Positions 13,054-20,461 of a stretch of DNA of 32,599 nt are shown piece by piece. The stretch spans positions 1 to 32,599 of the forward strand of contig JACMMR010000031.1 in assembly GCA_014378965.1 (NCBI GenBank), in the 5' to 3' direction. Within the stretch, counting starts at the first letter, position 1, and every line of letters begins with the position of its first letter. The notes beneath the pieces are model-generated. The model was not told where the DNA came from and searched no databases. It saw only the letters and a list, made by a program, of their open reading frames with translations. A program made the translations under genes and the position numbers. This stretch comes from Candidatus Parcubacteria bacterium (GTDB lineage: Bacteria > Patescibacteriota > Minisyncoccia > Phycocordibacterales > CAIZLB01).

Positions 13054-15369
13054 TTTCTTAGTTATTTCATTTATAATTAAATATCCAAGTGTCACACTTA
13101 TTAATAGTATGATTTGATTCACTGTTAGTGGTACAAGGTGAAATATTGATGCAAAGCCCATAAAAGGCAAGGACACAGCAATTATATAACATACAATCAA
13201 TGCATATTTTAACAAATTTGAAATTTTTGGTGCCTTAAAAATAGATAATTCGGATCGCAATGAATATACTAACGTGAGCTCGGCAAATACTGAAAAGACA
13301 AACCAACCTGTTCTAAGTATAGAAATATCATAATTTCTAAAGAAGTAAAAGAATATAAAATCAAACATCGAGCTTATAGCAGCGAATACCATGATTAAGT
13401 AAAAAAACTTTTTGATCTCAATTTTTACAGGTTTTTTTGTTAATTCATTAGAAATACGATCCGAAATCAAAAACATTAATGGAAGATCAGTCAACAGGTT
13501 ATTTAACAAAATTTGTATTGGTAACATCGGGACTTGCTGCCAAAAAATTACAACAGCAGTGAGGGAAAATAAGGTCCCCATATTTCCTGTCAATGTACAG
13601 ATAAGATATGTTCTTATTTTAACAAAAGCTTGTCGACTTATTTTAACTGCCTCAACTATAGGACGTAAGCTTTTTTCCAGTAAAATAACATCTCCAGATT
13701 GTCTTGCAATATCAGATCCATTACTTACTACAAACCCGATATCTGCACGTCTAAGAGCTAAGGCATCATTTATACCTTCACCTATAAAACCAACTACACC
13801 TCGGCTTATATGTTGATCTATGAGTATTGATTTTTGTTCAGGTTTACATTTTGCATATACAAAATAATTTTTAATCGATTCTGCCTTAGAGTCGCTGTAG
13901 TCTGTCATTGAATAACATAAATCTTTTCCAGCTTCTGGCTTTAAAATATTTCCAATATATTTTGCAACTTCAGGACTATCACCAGTTATAACTTTTACAT
14001 TTACTTTTAATTCATCCTCCAACGTGTGATACGTTGAAATAGCATCCACCTTAAGTGGATCTTCAAATGTGATCATTCCTTCTAAGGTGTACGTTGTATC
14101 ATCAATATTTTTTGAAGCAATTGCTAAAACACGTAAACCTTGAGATTCATACTTTACACAATTTTTTATACATGAATTTTTATCTATATAATTTGTCACC
14201 TGAAGTACTGAAGTATACTGCCCTCTAATTACTTCTTTGGTACCAAACTGAAAAGTCTCATATCCACGCTCTGAATGAAAGGGGGTTACTTTCAATTCAA
14301 TAGACTCTTCATGTGTCGGCAGTTTATTGGCAATAGCGGTATCAAATACTTGCGACATCGGTATTCTTTCATATGTACTATTTGAAATAATACGTAATAA
14401 ATTTTCAAGATTATTGTTATTTATATCAACTATTTCTTTTACTTTCAAACTATTCTCAGTCAAGGTTCCTGTCTTGTCAGTAAAAAAATAATTCATTGTA
14501 CCAAGATTTTCTAACACAGATAATTTTTTTACAATGATTTTTTCTTTTGATAACAATAAAGCTTCACGAGTTAAAATAATTGTTATTACAAGTGGAAGTG
14601 ATTCAGGAATCACACCGATTAACATAGAAATAGAATAGAGAATATATTCAGTAAAGTTCATCCCTTGAGTAAATAGAACATTAATTCCAAAAACTAAAAT
14701 TAAGCAAACAACTGTAACGGCTACAATAGTTTTACTTATAGTTTTAATAAATTTTTCAAAACTATTATTCTTTTTTGTTGCTGAAATTTGTTTAGCATAT
14801 TTCATAAGAGAATTTTCACCCCCAACTGTTATAACTTGACCTACAACATTGCCGGATGTAATCAGTGCACCTGAGTGAAGTTCGGTATTTATTTTTAGTT
14901 CTTTGGGTAAAGTTTCGCCTGTGATAACAGATTCATCTACAAAAACATCAACACAATCTAAAACCAATATATCTACAATAACAATATCACCCGGTCCCAG
15001 TAACAATATGTCATCCAAAACCACATCTGTGTGGACTATTTTTTCGAGCTTACCATTTCGTCTTACTGTCACTGTATGGGAAATCATTTTTTCAAGTAGT
15101 TGTGTACTCTTATTAGCTTTAAATTCTTGAAAAAATCCAATCAATGTGTTTATTGTAGCGATGGAGAAAAAAATTATACTATCTATTTTTTCTCCTAAAA
15201 AGTATGACAGAATTCCGGAAATAATGAGGATTATAAAAAAGAAAGAAAAAACCTGACCCTTTAATATGGTCAAAGCTAATTCTAAGTTTGTTACTTGACG
15301 TGTTTTGTTATTTTTTGTAGACCTTAAGACTTGGTCAGTAGTTAAACCTGTATGAATATCTGTATGCAT
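13030..15369 (-). CDS. P-type cation ATPase, MgtA-like (P3B) group
   Basis: A 779-residue ion pump. Order: cation-ATPase N-domain (residues 1-60), TM1-2, actuator loop with VITGETLP (TGES equivalent), TM3-4 with IGVIPESLPLVIT, phosphorylation site DKTGTLT (Asp298), nucleotide domain, P-domain hinge and C-terminal membrane helices. The PESLP helix and the LLNNLLTDLP helix resemble MgtA/MgtB Mg2+ transporters rather than SERCA, though ion specificity cannot be read from sequence. Oddities: the hinge is GEGIND instead of GDGxND (Asp to Glu at the Mg-binding position), the KGA of the nucleotide pocket reads RGQ, and DPPR reads DPLK. The start is supported by an extended -10 ending 6 bases upstream. 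Confidence 0.85.
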   Translation of the reverse strand: MHTDIHTGLTTDQVLRSTKNNKTRQVTNLELALTILKGQVFSFFFIILIISGILSYFLGEKIDSIIFFSIATINTLIGFFQEFKANKSTQLLEKMISHTVTVRRNGKLEKIVHTDVVLDDILLLGPGDIVIVDILVLDCVDVFVDESVITGETLPKELKINTELHSGALITSGNVVGQVITVGGENSLMKYAKQISATKKNNSFEKFIKTISKTIVAVTVVCLILVFGINVLFTQGMNFTEYILYSISMLIGVIPESLPLVITIILTREALLLSKEKIIVKKLSVLENLGTMNYFFTDKTGTLTENSLKVKEIVDINNNNLENLLRIISNSTYERIPMSQVFDTAIANKLPTHEESIELKVTPFHSERGYETFQFGTKEVIRGQYTSVLQVTNYIDKNSCIKNCVKYESQGLRVLAIASKNIDDTTYTLEGMITFEDPLKVDAISTYHTLEDELKVNVKVITGDSPEVAKYIGNILKPEAGKDLCYSMTDYSDSKAESIKNYFVYAKCKPEQKSILIDQHISRGVVGFIGEGINDALALRRADIGFVVSNGSDIARQSGDVILLEKSLRPIVEAVKISRQAFVKIRTYLICTLTGNMGTLFSLTAVVIFWQQVPMLPIQILLNNLLTDLPLMFLISDRISNELTKKPVKIEIKKFFYLIMVFAAISSMFDFIFFYFFRNYDISILRTGWFVFSVFAELTLVYSLRSELSIFKAPKISNLLKYALIVCYIIAVSLPFMGFASIFHLVPLTVNQIILLISVTLGYLIINEITKKLFFNKHL

Positions 15370-15375
15370 GGCACA

Positions 15376-15384
15376 ATTTTAGCA
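15376..15384 (-). promoter_or_regulatory. Extended -10 of the P-type ATPase gene
   Basis: On the minus strand TGC TAAAAT (hexamer 15376-15381, TG complement at 15383-15384) ends exactly 6 bases before the ATG (15367-15369). Confidence 0.55.
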
Positions 15385-15409
15385 TATAAAAAATCAGAGT
15401 GGGACAATG

Positions 15410-15442
15410 AAAAACCGCCGGTCCCTGAGAGGTCCGACGGTT
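15410..15442 (-). terminator. Intrinsic terminator after the 145-residue gene
   Basis: On the minus strand AACCGTCGG pairs with CCGGCGGTT (9 bp including a G-T pair) around a 12-base loop, followed by a T run. It separates the upstream gene from the P-type ATPase promoter. Confidence 0.75.
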
Positions 15443-15458
15443 GTATCCTAAGCTCTTT

Positions 15459-15896
15459 TCAATTGGCAGTAGTAAGAATTGATATCGCCAAATTGTGAGG
15501 AAATGATTGAGAATACATAGCATTACTACCATGAATTCTTTCAATCAATGTGAGGTGTCCTAAATAGATAATCGAATTATGGTCCCCCTGTTGTGCGTCT
15601 TTTGTCATTCTCTTAATCACATCAATTGCACCAGCTTCTGTATATTTTTGTAAAAGTTGCTGCACCCATGTAAACTCTATTGATGAAATTAAAAGTGGCG
15701 AGCGAATTGCATGTGCCAACACTTTCTCATCTTCTATTTTTACGTAATTGATGCTTGTCTTTAATATTGACTGAACCTTAACTCTCTCTATATTACCTTT
15801 AAGTTGAATGAGGAAAATTTCTTCATCTACTGAAAAATAATTTGGTGGCCGGTAATACGGAGGAAAAATTGGCTTTGGTTGAATAAGTGGTTTCAT
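15459..15896 (-). CDS. Hypothetical protein, 145 residues
   Basis: Not recognised. The N-terminus is rich in proline and tyrosine (MKPLIQPKPIFPPYYRPP). A mixed alpha/beta stretch follows, with helices around 75-105 (WVQQLLQKY, AIDVIKRM) and a hydrophobic IIYLGHLTLIERI segment. There is no signal peptide or membrane helix, so it is probably cytoplasmic. It has its own -35/-10 promoter (15927-15954) and terminator (15410-15442), so it is a free-standing single-gene unit. The predicted 5' leader of about 25 bases contains no Shine-Dalgarno-like purine block. It is divergent from clpB with 95 bp between them. Confidence 0.65.
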   Translation of the reverse strand: MKPLIQPKPIFPPYYRPPNYFSVDEEIFLIQLKGNIERVKVQSILKTSINYVKIEDEKVLAHAIRSPLLISSIEFTWVQQLLQKYTEAGAIDVIKRMTKDAQQGDHNSIIYLGHLTLIERIHGSNAMYSQSFPHNLAISILTTAN

Positions 15897-15926
15897 TGTG
15901 GTGTGTGGTTAAGTTTCTACAAAATA

Positions 15927-15954
15927 ATAATACCCCTAAGCCAAAATAAGTCAA
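15927..15954 (-). promoter_or_regulatory. -35/-10 promoter of the 145-residue gene
   Basis: On the minus strand TTGACT (15949-15954), 16 bases, TATTAT (15927-15932). The predicted start near 15920 leaves a leader of about 24 bases, an exception to the leaderless pattern of the window. Confidence 0.6.
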
Positions 15955-15974
15955 TAAAACACTGTTGACATATA

Positions 15975-15983
15975 TGCTATAAT
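15975..15983 (+). promoter_or_regulatory. Extended -10 of clpB
   Basis: TGC TATAAT (TG 15975-15976, hexamer 15978-15983) ends 8 bases before the ATG at 15992. I see no CIRCE-type inverted repeat nearby. Confidence 0.65.
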
Positions 15984-15991
15984 GGTACTAT

Positions 15992-18694
15992 ATGACACCA
16001 TTAAACAACTTTACAACGCGGGCTAAGGAAGCTATACGACGTGCACATGAACTTGCTATCGAACGAGGGCAAACTAACGTTTCGCCAATGCATTTACTTG
16101 TTTCTTTGTTGACTCAAGAGGATTCTGTGGTTATTTCTATGCTTGAAAAACTAGACGTAGACTATATATTGATGACCGACAACGCTTTTGAGGCTATTGA
16201 TAGTGATTCTACTATTTCAAATACACTTTCTCCAGCTTATCAATTATTCTTAACTCCTGAATTGATTCAGCTTATGGAAAATTCTGGAACGGTAGCTGCT
16301 TTAGTAAAGGATAATTTTGTATCTGTAGAACACTTATTCATTGCATTTTTTGACACATTGAACACCGCCAGAGAATTAATAGAAAAATTTAAAATTGATA
16401 AAGAAAAATGTATTTCTACATTGGAATTTTTACGATCTCAAAAAGATGTTAAAGGGATCGAAGGTACAAATGAATCTAAAAAATCAAAAGCTCTTGCTAA
16501 ATTTACTAGAAATTTAACTGCTCTTGCTCGAGATAATAAACTTGATCCTGTTATAGGTCGTGACTCTGAGATTGCACGAGTAATACAGATTTTATCCCGA
16601 AGAACAAAAAACAATCCTATCTTACTCGGTGAAGCAGGTGTGGGAAAGACTGCAATTGTTGAAGGATTAGCAAATCGTATTGCTATGGGTGATGTTCCTG
16701 AATCTTTAAAAAATAAAGAGTTACTTTCGCTTGATATGGGATCACTTGTCGCAGGTACAAAGTATCGTGGAGAGTTTGAAGATCGCTTAAAAAATATTTT
16801 AAAAGAAATAGACAAATCAGATGGAAAAGTTATTTTGTTTATGGATGAAACTCACACTATAGTTGGAGCAGGTGGTGCTGAAGGATCGCTTGATGCATCA
16901 AATATGTTAAAACCAGCTCTTGCAAGAGGTGAGTTAAAAGCGATAGGTGCAACAACTCTTCGAGAGTACCAAAAACATATTGAAAAAGATCCCGCATTAC
17001 AAAGACGTTTTCAGCCTGTATATGTTGAGGAACCATCAGTCGAAGATGCTACAGCAATATTAAGAGGTTTAAAAGAAAAATATGAATTATTCCATGGCGT
17101 ACGCATATTGGATGAGGCTATTGTTGCAGCCGTTAGTTTGTCAGCTCGCTATATTTCTGATAGACAACTTCCAGATAAAGCAGTTGATCTTATCGACGAA
17201 GCAGCTTCAACATTAAAAATTTCGCTTGAAAACAAACCTCAGGTTATAGAAGAAGCACATAGAAAAATTTTACGACTCGAAATAGAGAAACAAGCACTAT
17301 CAAAAGATCCTGAAAATAAAGACACAAAGACACGTATAAAAAATATTGAAAATAATATAAAAGAAATAAAGGATTCAGTTTCAGATGTGGAAGGAAAATG
17401 GAACGTAGAAAAAGAATTGATAACAGCGATTAAAGATTTGAAGAAAAATATTGAATCTTTAACCCAAGAATCAACAAAGGCAGAAGCCAAAGCTGATCTT
17501 GTCAAAGCTGCTGAGATTAGGTATGGAAAATTACCAATTATGGAAGCTGAATTGGAAAGTAAAATTAAAAAACTTCGTAAACTTGATTCATCAAAAAGAA
17601 TTCTAAAAGAGGAAATTAATGAAGTAGATATAGCTGCTGTTGTTTCCTCATGGACAGGTATTCCTGTTTCTCGCATGCTTGAAGAGGAAATGAAAAAACT
17701 TTCTCGCCTTGAAGAAGTTTTGAAAGGACAAGTTATTGGGCAGGATGAGGCAGTAAAGAAAATATCTGATACTATCAAAAGATCTCGTGCTGGTATACAT
17801 GATCCATCACGTCCACTTGGTTCATTTATATTCTTGGGTCCAACTGGTGTAGGAAAAACTGAGCTAACAAAATCATTGGCAAAGTTTATGTTCAATGATG
17901 AAAAAGCTTTGATTAGAGTTGACATGTCAGAGTATGCAGAACGCCATACTGTTTCAAAATTGATTGGTGCGCCACCAGGGTATGTTGGGCACGAAGATTC
18001 TGGAACGTTGGTTGATAAAGTTAAACATCGTCCATATTCAGTTATATTATTTGATGAGATTGAAAAAGCTCATCCAGAGATATTTAACGTTTTATTACAA
18101 GTATTAGATAACGGTCATTTAACAGATTCAAAAGGTAAAACTGTAAACTTTAAAAATACAGTTATTATTATGACATCAAACATTGGTGCTCAGTATATCG
18201 ATCGAATGCAAGGTATTGGTTTTGCATCATCAAATGATGACCAAGATATATATGCTGGTATAAAAGAAAAGGTGATGTCCTCATTAAAAGATTATTTTAG
18301 ACCAGAATTTTTAAACAGACTTGATGAGATTATATTATTCGATGTATTGTCACATGAGTCTATTAGAAAGATTGTTGATATCGAAGTTAAGAAAGTTCAA
18401 AATAGGCTTCTTGAAAAAGATATTCATCTTGTTTTTAAAGATGCGGTATATGAATTATTGGCTAAGGAAGGGTATAGTCCACAATACGGAGCTAGGCCTT
18501 TGAGACGGCTTATTCAGTCTAAGGTTTTGACACCGTTGGCTTCGATGATGATTGATAAAGGTTTGGTTGCGAATAGACAAGTAGTTATTGATATTGACAA
18601 AAAAGGTGAATTGAGTTTTGAGGATAAAGCTATTTCAACTGGTTCAAATGTTCTTGGGATGAAGGTGAAAAGGGCGAAGGTTGAGAAGAGATAG
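15992..18694 (+). CDS. clpB: ClpB-type Hsp100 disaggregase
   Basis: A 900-residue double-AAA+ chaperone that, with DnaK, extracts polypeptides from aggregates. Order: Clp N-domain repeats (about 1-150), AAA-1 with Walker A GEAGVGKT (about 213-220), a long charged coiled-coil middle domain (about 410-540, ClpB-like rather than the short ClpC linker), AAA-2 with Walker A GPTGVGKT (about 616-623), and the D2-small domain ending in YGARPLRRLIQ. AAA-1 Walker B reads FMDETHT where FIDELHT is usual. I see no ClpP-binding LGF/IGF loop. It stands alone between divergent units, and no terminator is obvious after it. Confidence 0.92.
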   Translation: MTPLNNFTTRAKEAIRRAHELAIERGQTNVSPMHLLVSLLTQEDSVVISMLEKLDVDYILMTDNAFEAIDSDSTISNTLSPAYQLFLTPELIQLMENSGTVAALVKDNFVSVEHLFIAFFDTLNTARELIEKFKIDKEKCISTLEFLRSQKDVKGIEGTNESKKSKALAKFTRNLTALARDNKLDPVIGRDSEIARVIQILSRRTKNNPILLGEAGVGKTAIVEGLANRIAMGDVPESLKNKELLSLDMGSLVAGTKYRGEFEDRLKNILKEIDKSDGKVILFMDETHTIVGAGGAEGSLDASNMLKPALARGELKAIGATTLREYQKHIEKDPALQRRFQPVYVEEPSVEDATAILRGLKEKYELFHGVRILDEAIVAAVSLSARYISDRQLPDKAVDLIDEAASTLKISLENKPQVIEEAHRKILRLEIEKQALSKDPENKDTKTRIKNIENNIKEIKDSVSDVEGKWNVEKELITAIKDLKKNIESLTQESTKAEAKADLVKAAEIRYGKLPIMEAELESKIKKLRKLDSSKRILKEEINEVDIAAVVSSWTGIPVSRMLEEEMKKLSRLEEVLKGQVIGQDEAVKKISDTIKRSRAGIHDPSRPLGSFIFLGPTGVGKTELTKSLAKFMFNDEKALIRVDMSEYAERHTVSKLIGAPPGYVGHEDSGTLVDKVKHRPYSVILFDEIEKAHPEIFNVLLQVLDNGHLTDSKGKTVNFKNTVIIMTSNIGAQYIDRMQGIGFASSNDDQDIYAGIKEKVMSSLKDYFRPEFLNRLDEIILFDVLSHESIRKIVDIEVKKVQNRLLEKDIHLVFKDAVYELLAKEGYSPQYGARPLRRLIQSKVLTPLASMMIDKGLVANRQVVIDIDKKGELSFEDKAISTGSNVLGMKVKRAKVEKR

Positions 18695-18907
18695 GATGTG
18701 GTTTTATAAGTAAGGTCAAAAAATAAATTTAAAATTGTGAAAAAAAATAGTAAAAAAGCTATTTTCGTTATAAACCCAGAACATAAAGATTATGATCCAA
18801 GATTGCATTATTTGATACAAAAACATTTAAAATAAAGTATTTTTTTGGTTGAAAATCTTTATCTTGTCTTTATGAGAACTTTAAGACACTTTTGCTAGGA
18901 TTAAGGG
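18695..18907 (+). other. Intergenic stretch with a possible 32-residue reading frame
   Basis: GTG at 18737 opens a 32-codon frame (VKKNSKKAIFVINPEHKDYD..., stop 18833-18835). It has no recognised family and no clear initiation signal, so it may be chance or a remnant. The rest is AT-rich spacer ending in the promoter of the KilA-N gene. Confidence 0.25.
18893..18901 (+). promoter_or_regulatory. Extended -10 of the KilA-N gene
   Basis: TGC TAGGAT (TG 18893-18894, hexamer 18896-18901) ends exactly 6 bases before the ATG at 18908. The hexamer is the same as at the PBECR-like gene (3607-3612). Confidence 0.55.
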
Positions 18908-19723
18908 ATGAAAAAGATTAGAATACAAAATCAAATTATAAGTGTAAATTTGTCAGATATTGGTGATGATTATTTATCACTGACCGATTTGGCTAAGTTT
19001 AAGGATGTAAAATTTCCTGCACGAGTAATCAATAACTGGATGAGGAATAAAAATACTATAGGATTTATAGGTATTTGGGAGAAAATAAATAATATAGATT
19101 TTAAACTACTCGAATTCGAGCAGTTTAAAAAAGAGTCTGGTAGCAATAATTTTTTCATTTCCCCTGATAAATGGATTAAATTAACCAATGCAACAGGTAT
19201 AAGATCATCATCTGGCCGTTATGGAGGCACTTTCGTGCACAAAGATATAGCTTTTGAATTTGCTATGTGGATTAATCCGGAGTTTAAGCTTTTTCTCATA
19301 AAAGAATTCCAAAGACTTAAGAATGAGGAAGGTGAAGTCAAAAATCTAGATTGGAATGTAAAAAGAGCTTTAACAAAAATCAACTACAAAATTCATACAA
19401 ATTCTATAAAAGAGAATATTGTAATTCCTCATAAAATAAAAAACCCGAACCTTACATATGCAAGCGAGGCTGATGTATTAAATATTGCCTTGTTTGGAAT
19501 TACTGCAAAAGATTGGAAACTGAACAATAAAGATCTCGAAGGAAATATGAGAGATTATTCAGATATAAGTCAGCTTATATGTTTATCAAATCTTGAGGTT
19601 TTGAATAGTGAATTTATTAAGTCCAGACTTACTCAAAAGGAAAGATTGATAAAGCTGAATGAAATAGCTATTTCTCAAATGAGATTACTGGCGAGCAATA
19701 ATACCATTAAGAAACTTGTGTGA
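18908..19723 (+). CDS. KilA-N domain protein
   Basis: A 271-residue protein. The first 145 residues follow the KilA-N pattern common in phages, mobile elements and bacterial genomes: SLTDLAKFKD, INNWMRNKNTIGFIGIWE, WIKLTNATGI, GRYGGTFVHKDIAFEFAMWI and FLIKEFQRLK. The domain is thought to bind DNA. The C-terminal part (ALTKINYKIHTNSIKENI, then LNIALFG and an SRLTQKERLIKLNEIA helix) belongs to the usual long form of this family. It stands alone between clpB and tRNA-Tyr, a typical place for a mobile or transferred gene, but no integrase or repeats flank it. It ends in TGA followed by TAA, showing TGA is a stop here. Confidence 0.85.
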   Translation: MKKIRIQNQIISVNLSDIGDDYLSLTDLAKFKDVKFPARVINNWMRNKNTIGFIGIWEKINNIDFKLLEFEQFKKESGSNNFFISPDKWIKLTNATGIRSSSGRYGGTFVHKDIAFEFAMWINPEFKLFLIKEFQRLKNEEGEVKNLDWNVKRALTKINYKIHTNSIKENIVIPHKIKNPNLTYASEADVLNIALFGITAKDWKLNNKDLEGNMRDYSDISQLICLSNLEVLNSEFIKSRLTQKERLIKLNEIAISQMRLLASNNTIKKLV

Positions 19724-19756
19724 TAAGCCTCATTTGCCTTTTAACCCAAAAAAAGA

Positions 19757-19762
19757 TATATT
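19757..19762 (+). promoter_or_regulatory. Possible -10 of the tRNA-Tyr/rpmG unit
   Basis: TATATT at 19757-19762 lies 8 bases before the tRNA 5' end at 19771, so the tRNA could start at or near the transcription start. No -35 is evident. Confidence 0.35.
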
Positions 19763-19770
19763 GTACATAC

Positions 19771-19856
19771 GCGCAGATGGCGGAGTGGTCAATCGCATCT
19801 GACTGTAAATCAGACGCCTTCGGGCTACGTAGGTTCAAATCCTACTCTGCGCACCA
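19771..19856 (+). tRNA. tRNA-Tyr (GUA), CCA encoded
   Basis: A class II cloverleaf with acceptor GCGCAGA/TCTGCGC, anticodon loop CTGTAAA (GTA), a long variable arm, T-loop TTCAAAT and discriminator A. It is followed by an encoded CCA (19854-19856), unlike the other four tRNAs in the window. Confidence 0.95.
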
Positions 19857-19882
19857 AATTAATAAATAAATTTGAAAATAAT

Positions 19883-20047
19883 ATGCCACAAAAGAAAATC
19901 GTTAAATTAAGACATAAAAAATCAGGACACGTTATCGTTATGAGAAAATCTGGAAAACCAGGTTCTTCGACTATGCCAAAACTTAAGCTGAAAAAATATA
20001 ATAAAGTTACAAGAAAGAGAGAAATTTTCGAGGAAGCAAAGAGATAA
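19883..20047 (+). CDS. rpmG: Ribosomal protein bL33, zinc-free form
   Basis: A 54-residue basic protein of the large subunit. The C-terminal half (KLKLKKYNKVTRKREIFEEAKR) matches the L33 pattern of a K-L-x-L-K-K-Y-x-x-x-x-R-K core, while the N-terminal half is less typical (RHKKSGHVIVMRK). All four zinc-binding cysteines of the C+ form are absent, so this is a C-minus version. It lies 26 bp after tRNA-Tyr on the same strand, so it is probably co-transcribed with the tRNA. No Shine-Dalgarno precedes the ATG (spacer TTTGAAAATAAT). Confidence 0.82.
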   Translation: MPQKKIVKLRHKKSGHVIVMRKSGKPGSSTMPKLKLKKYNKVTRKREIFEEAKR

Positions 20048-20087
20048 CCTCAATTGTAAAATTGTGCTACAAAAAAACATTTGCCTG

Positions 20088-20096
20088 TGCTACTAT
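20088..20096 (+). promoter_or_regulatory. Possible extended -10 of tRNA-Trp
   Basis: TGC TACTAT (TG 20088-20089, hexamer 20091-20096), about 23 bases before the tRNA-Trp 5' end. Confidence 0.4.
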
Positions 20097-20119
20097 AAGT
20101 TCAGGTTTTTATGTTAAAT

Positions 20120-20191
20120 GGGTCCATAGTTTCAATGGTAAAACATCGCACTCCAAACGCGAGGTTCTAGGTTCGAGTCCTAGTGGGCCCG
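20120..20191 (+). tRNA. tRNA-Trp (CCA anticodon)
   Basis: A 72-nt cloverleaf with acceptor GGGTCCA/TGGGCCC, anticodon loop CTCCAAA (CCA), T-loop TTCGAGT and discriminator G73, the normal Trp identity base. The 3' CCA is not encoded. Confidence 0.95.
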
Positions 20192-20461
20192 CAAAACGTT
20201 AGATAGTTACAACAACGAAAAATCTTTAGGATTTTTAGGACTCGAAAAGCTTTGTTATATTTTTGAGGATTTGAAAAATTTGAAAAAATAGCAAAGGTGT
20301 ACTGAACCTGTAAATATACTTTAGATTATTATAAAGAAATTTTAAAAATATATAAAAATAATAGTCAAACCAAGTTAGAGGTGGTAAATTTGTAAATTTT
20401 AATATTAATTATTTCTTTTTTGTATTATACTTAATATATTAAAAAATAATTTTATCATCAC
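20192..20461 (+). other. 270-bp AT-rich intergenic region before the histidine kinase
   Basis: No gene is seen. AAAAATC-TTTAG-GATTTTT (20218-20235) forms a weak A/T hairpin that could end the tRNA-Trp transcript. TATACT at 20426-20431 is a possible -10 for the kinase, but it would give a leader of about 24 bases. Confidence 0.35.

Noticed and set aside
15965..15970. TTGACA as the -35 of clpB
   Set aside because: It is only 7 bases from TATAAT, far below the 16-18 needed. The extended -10 is the more likely determinant.
17239..17925. 228-codon open frame on the minus strand inside clpB
   Set aside because: It is antisense to well-conserved ClpB coding sequence, is Ser/Phe-rich as expected for such a shadow, and has no initiation signal.
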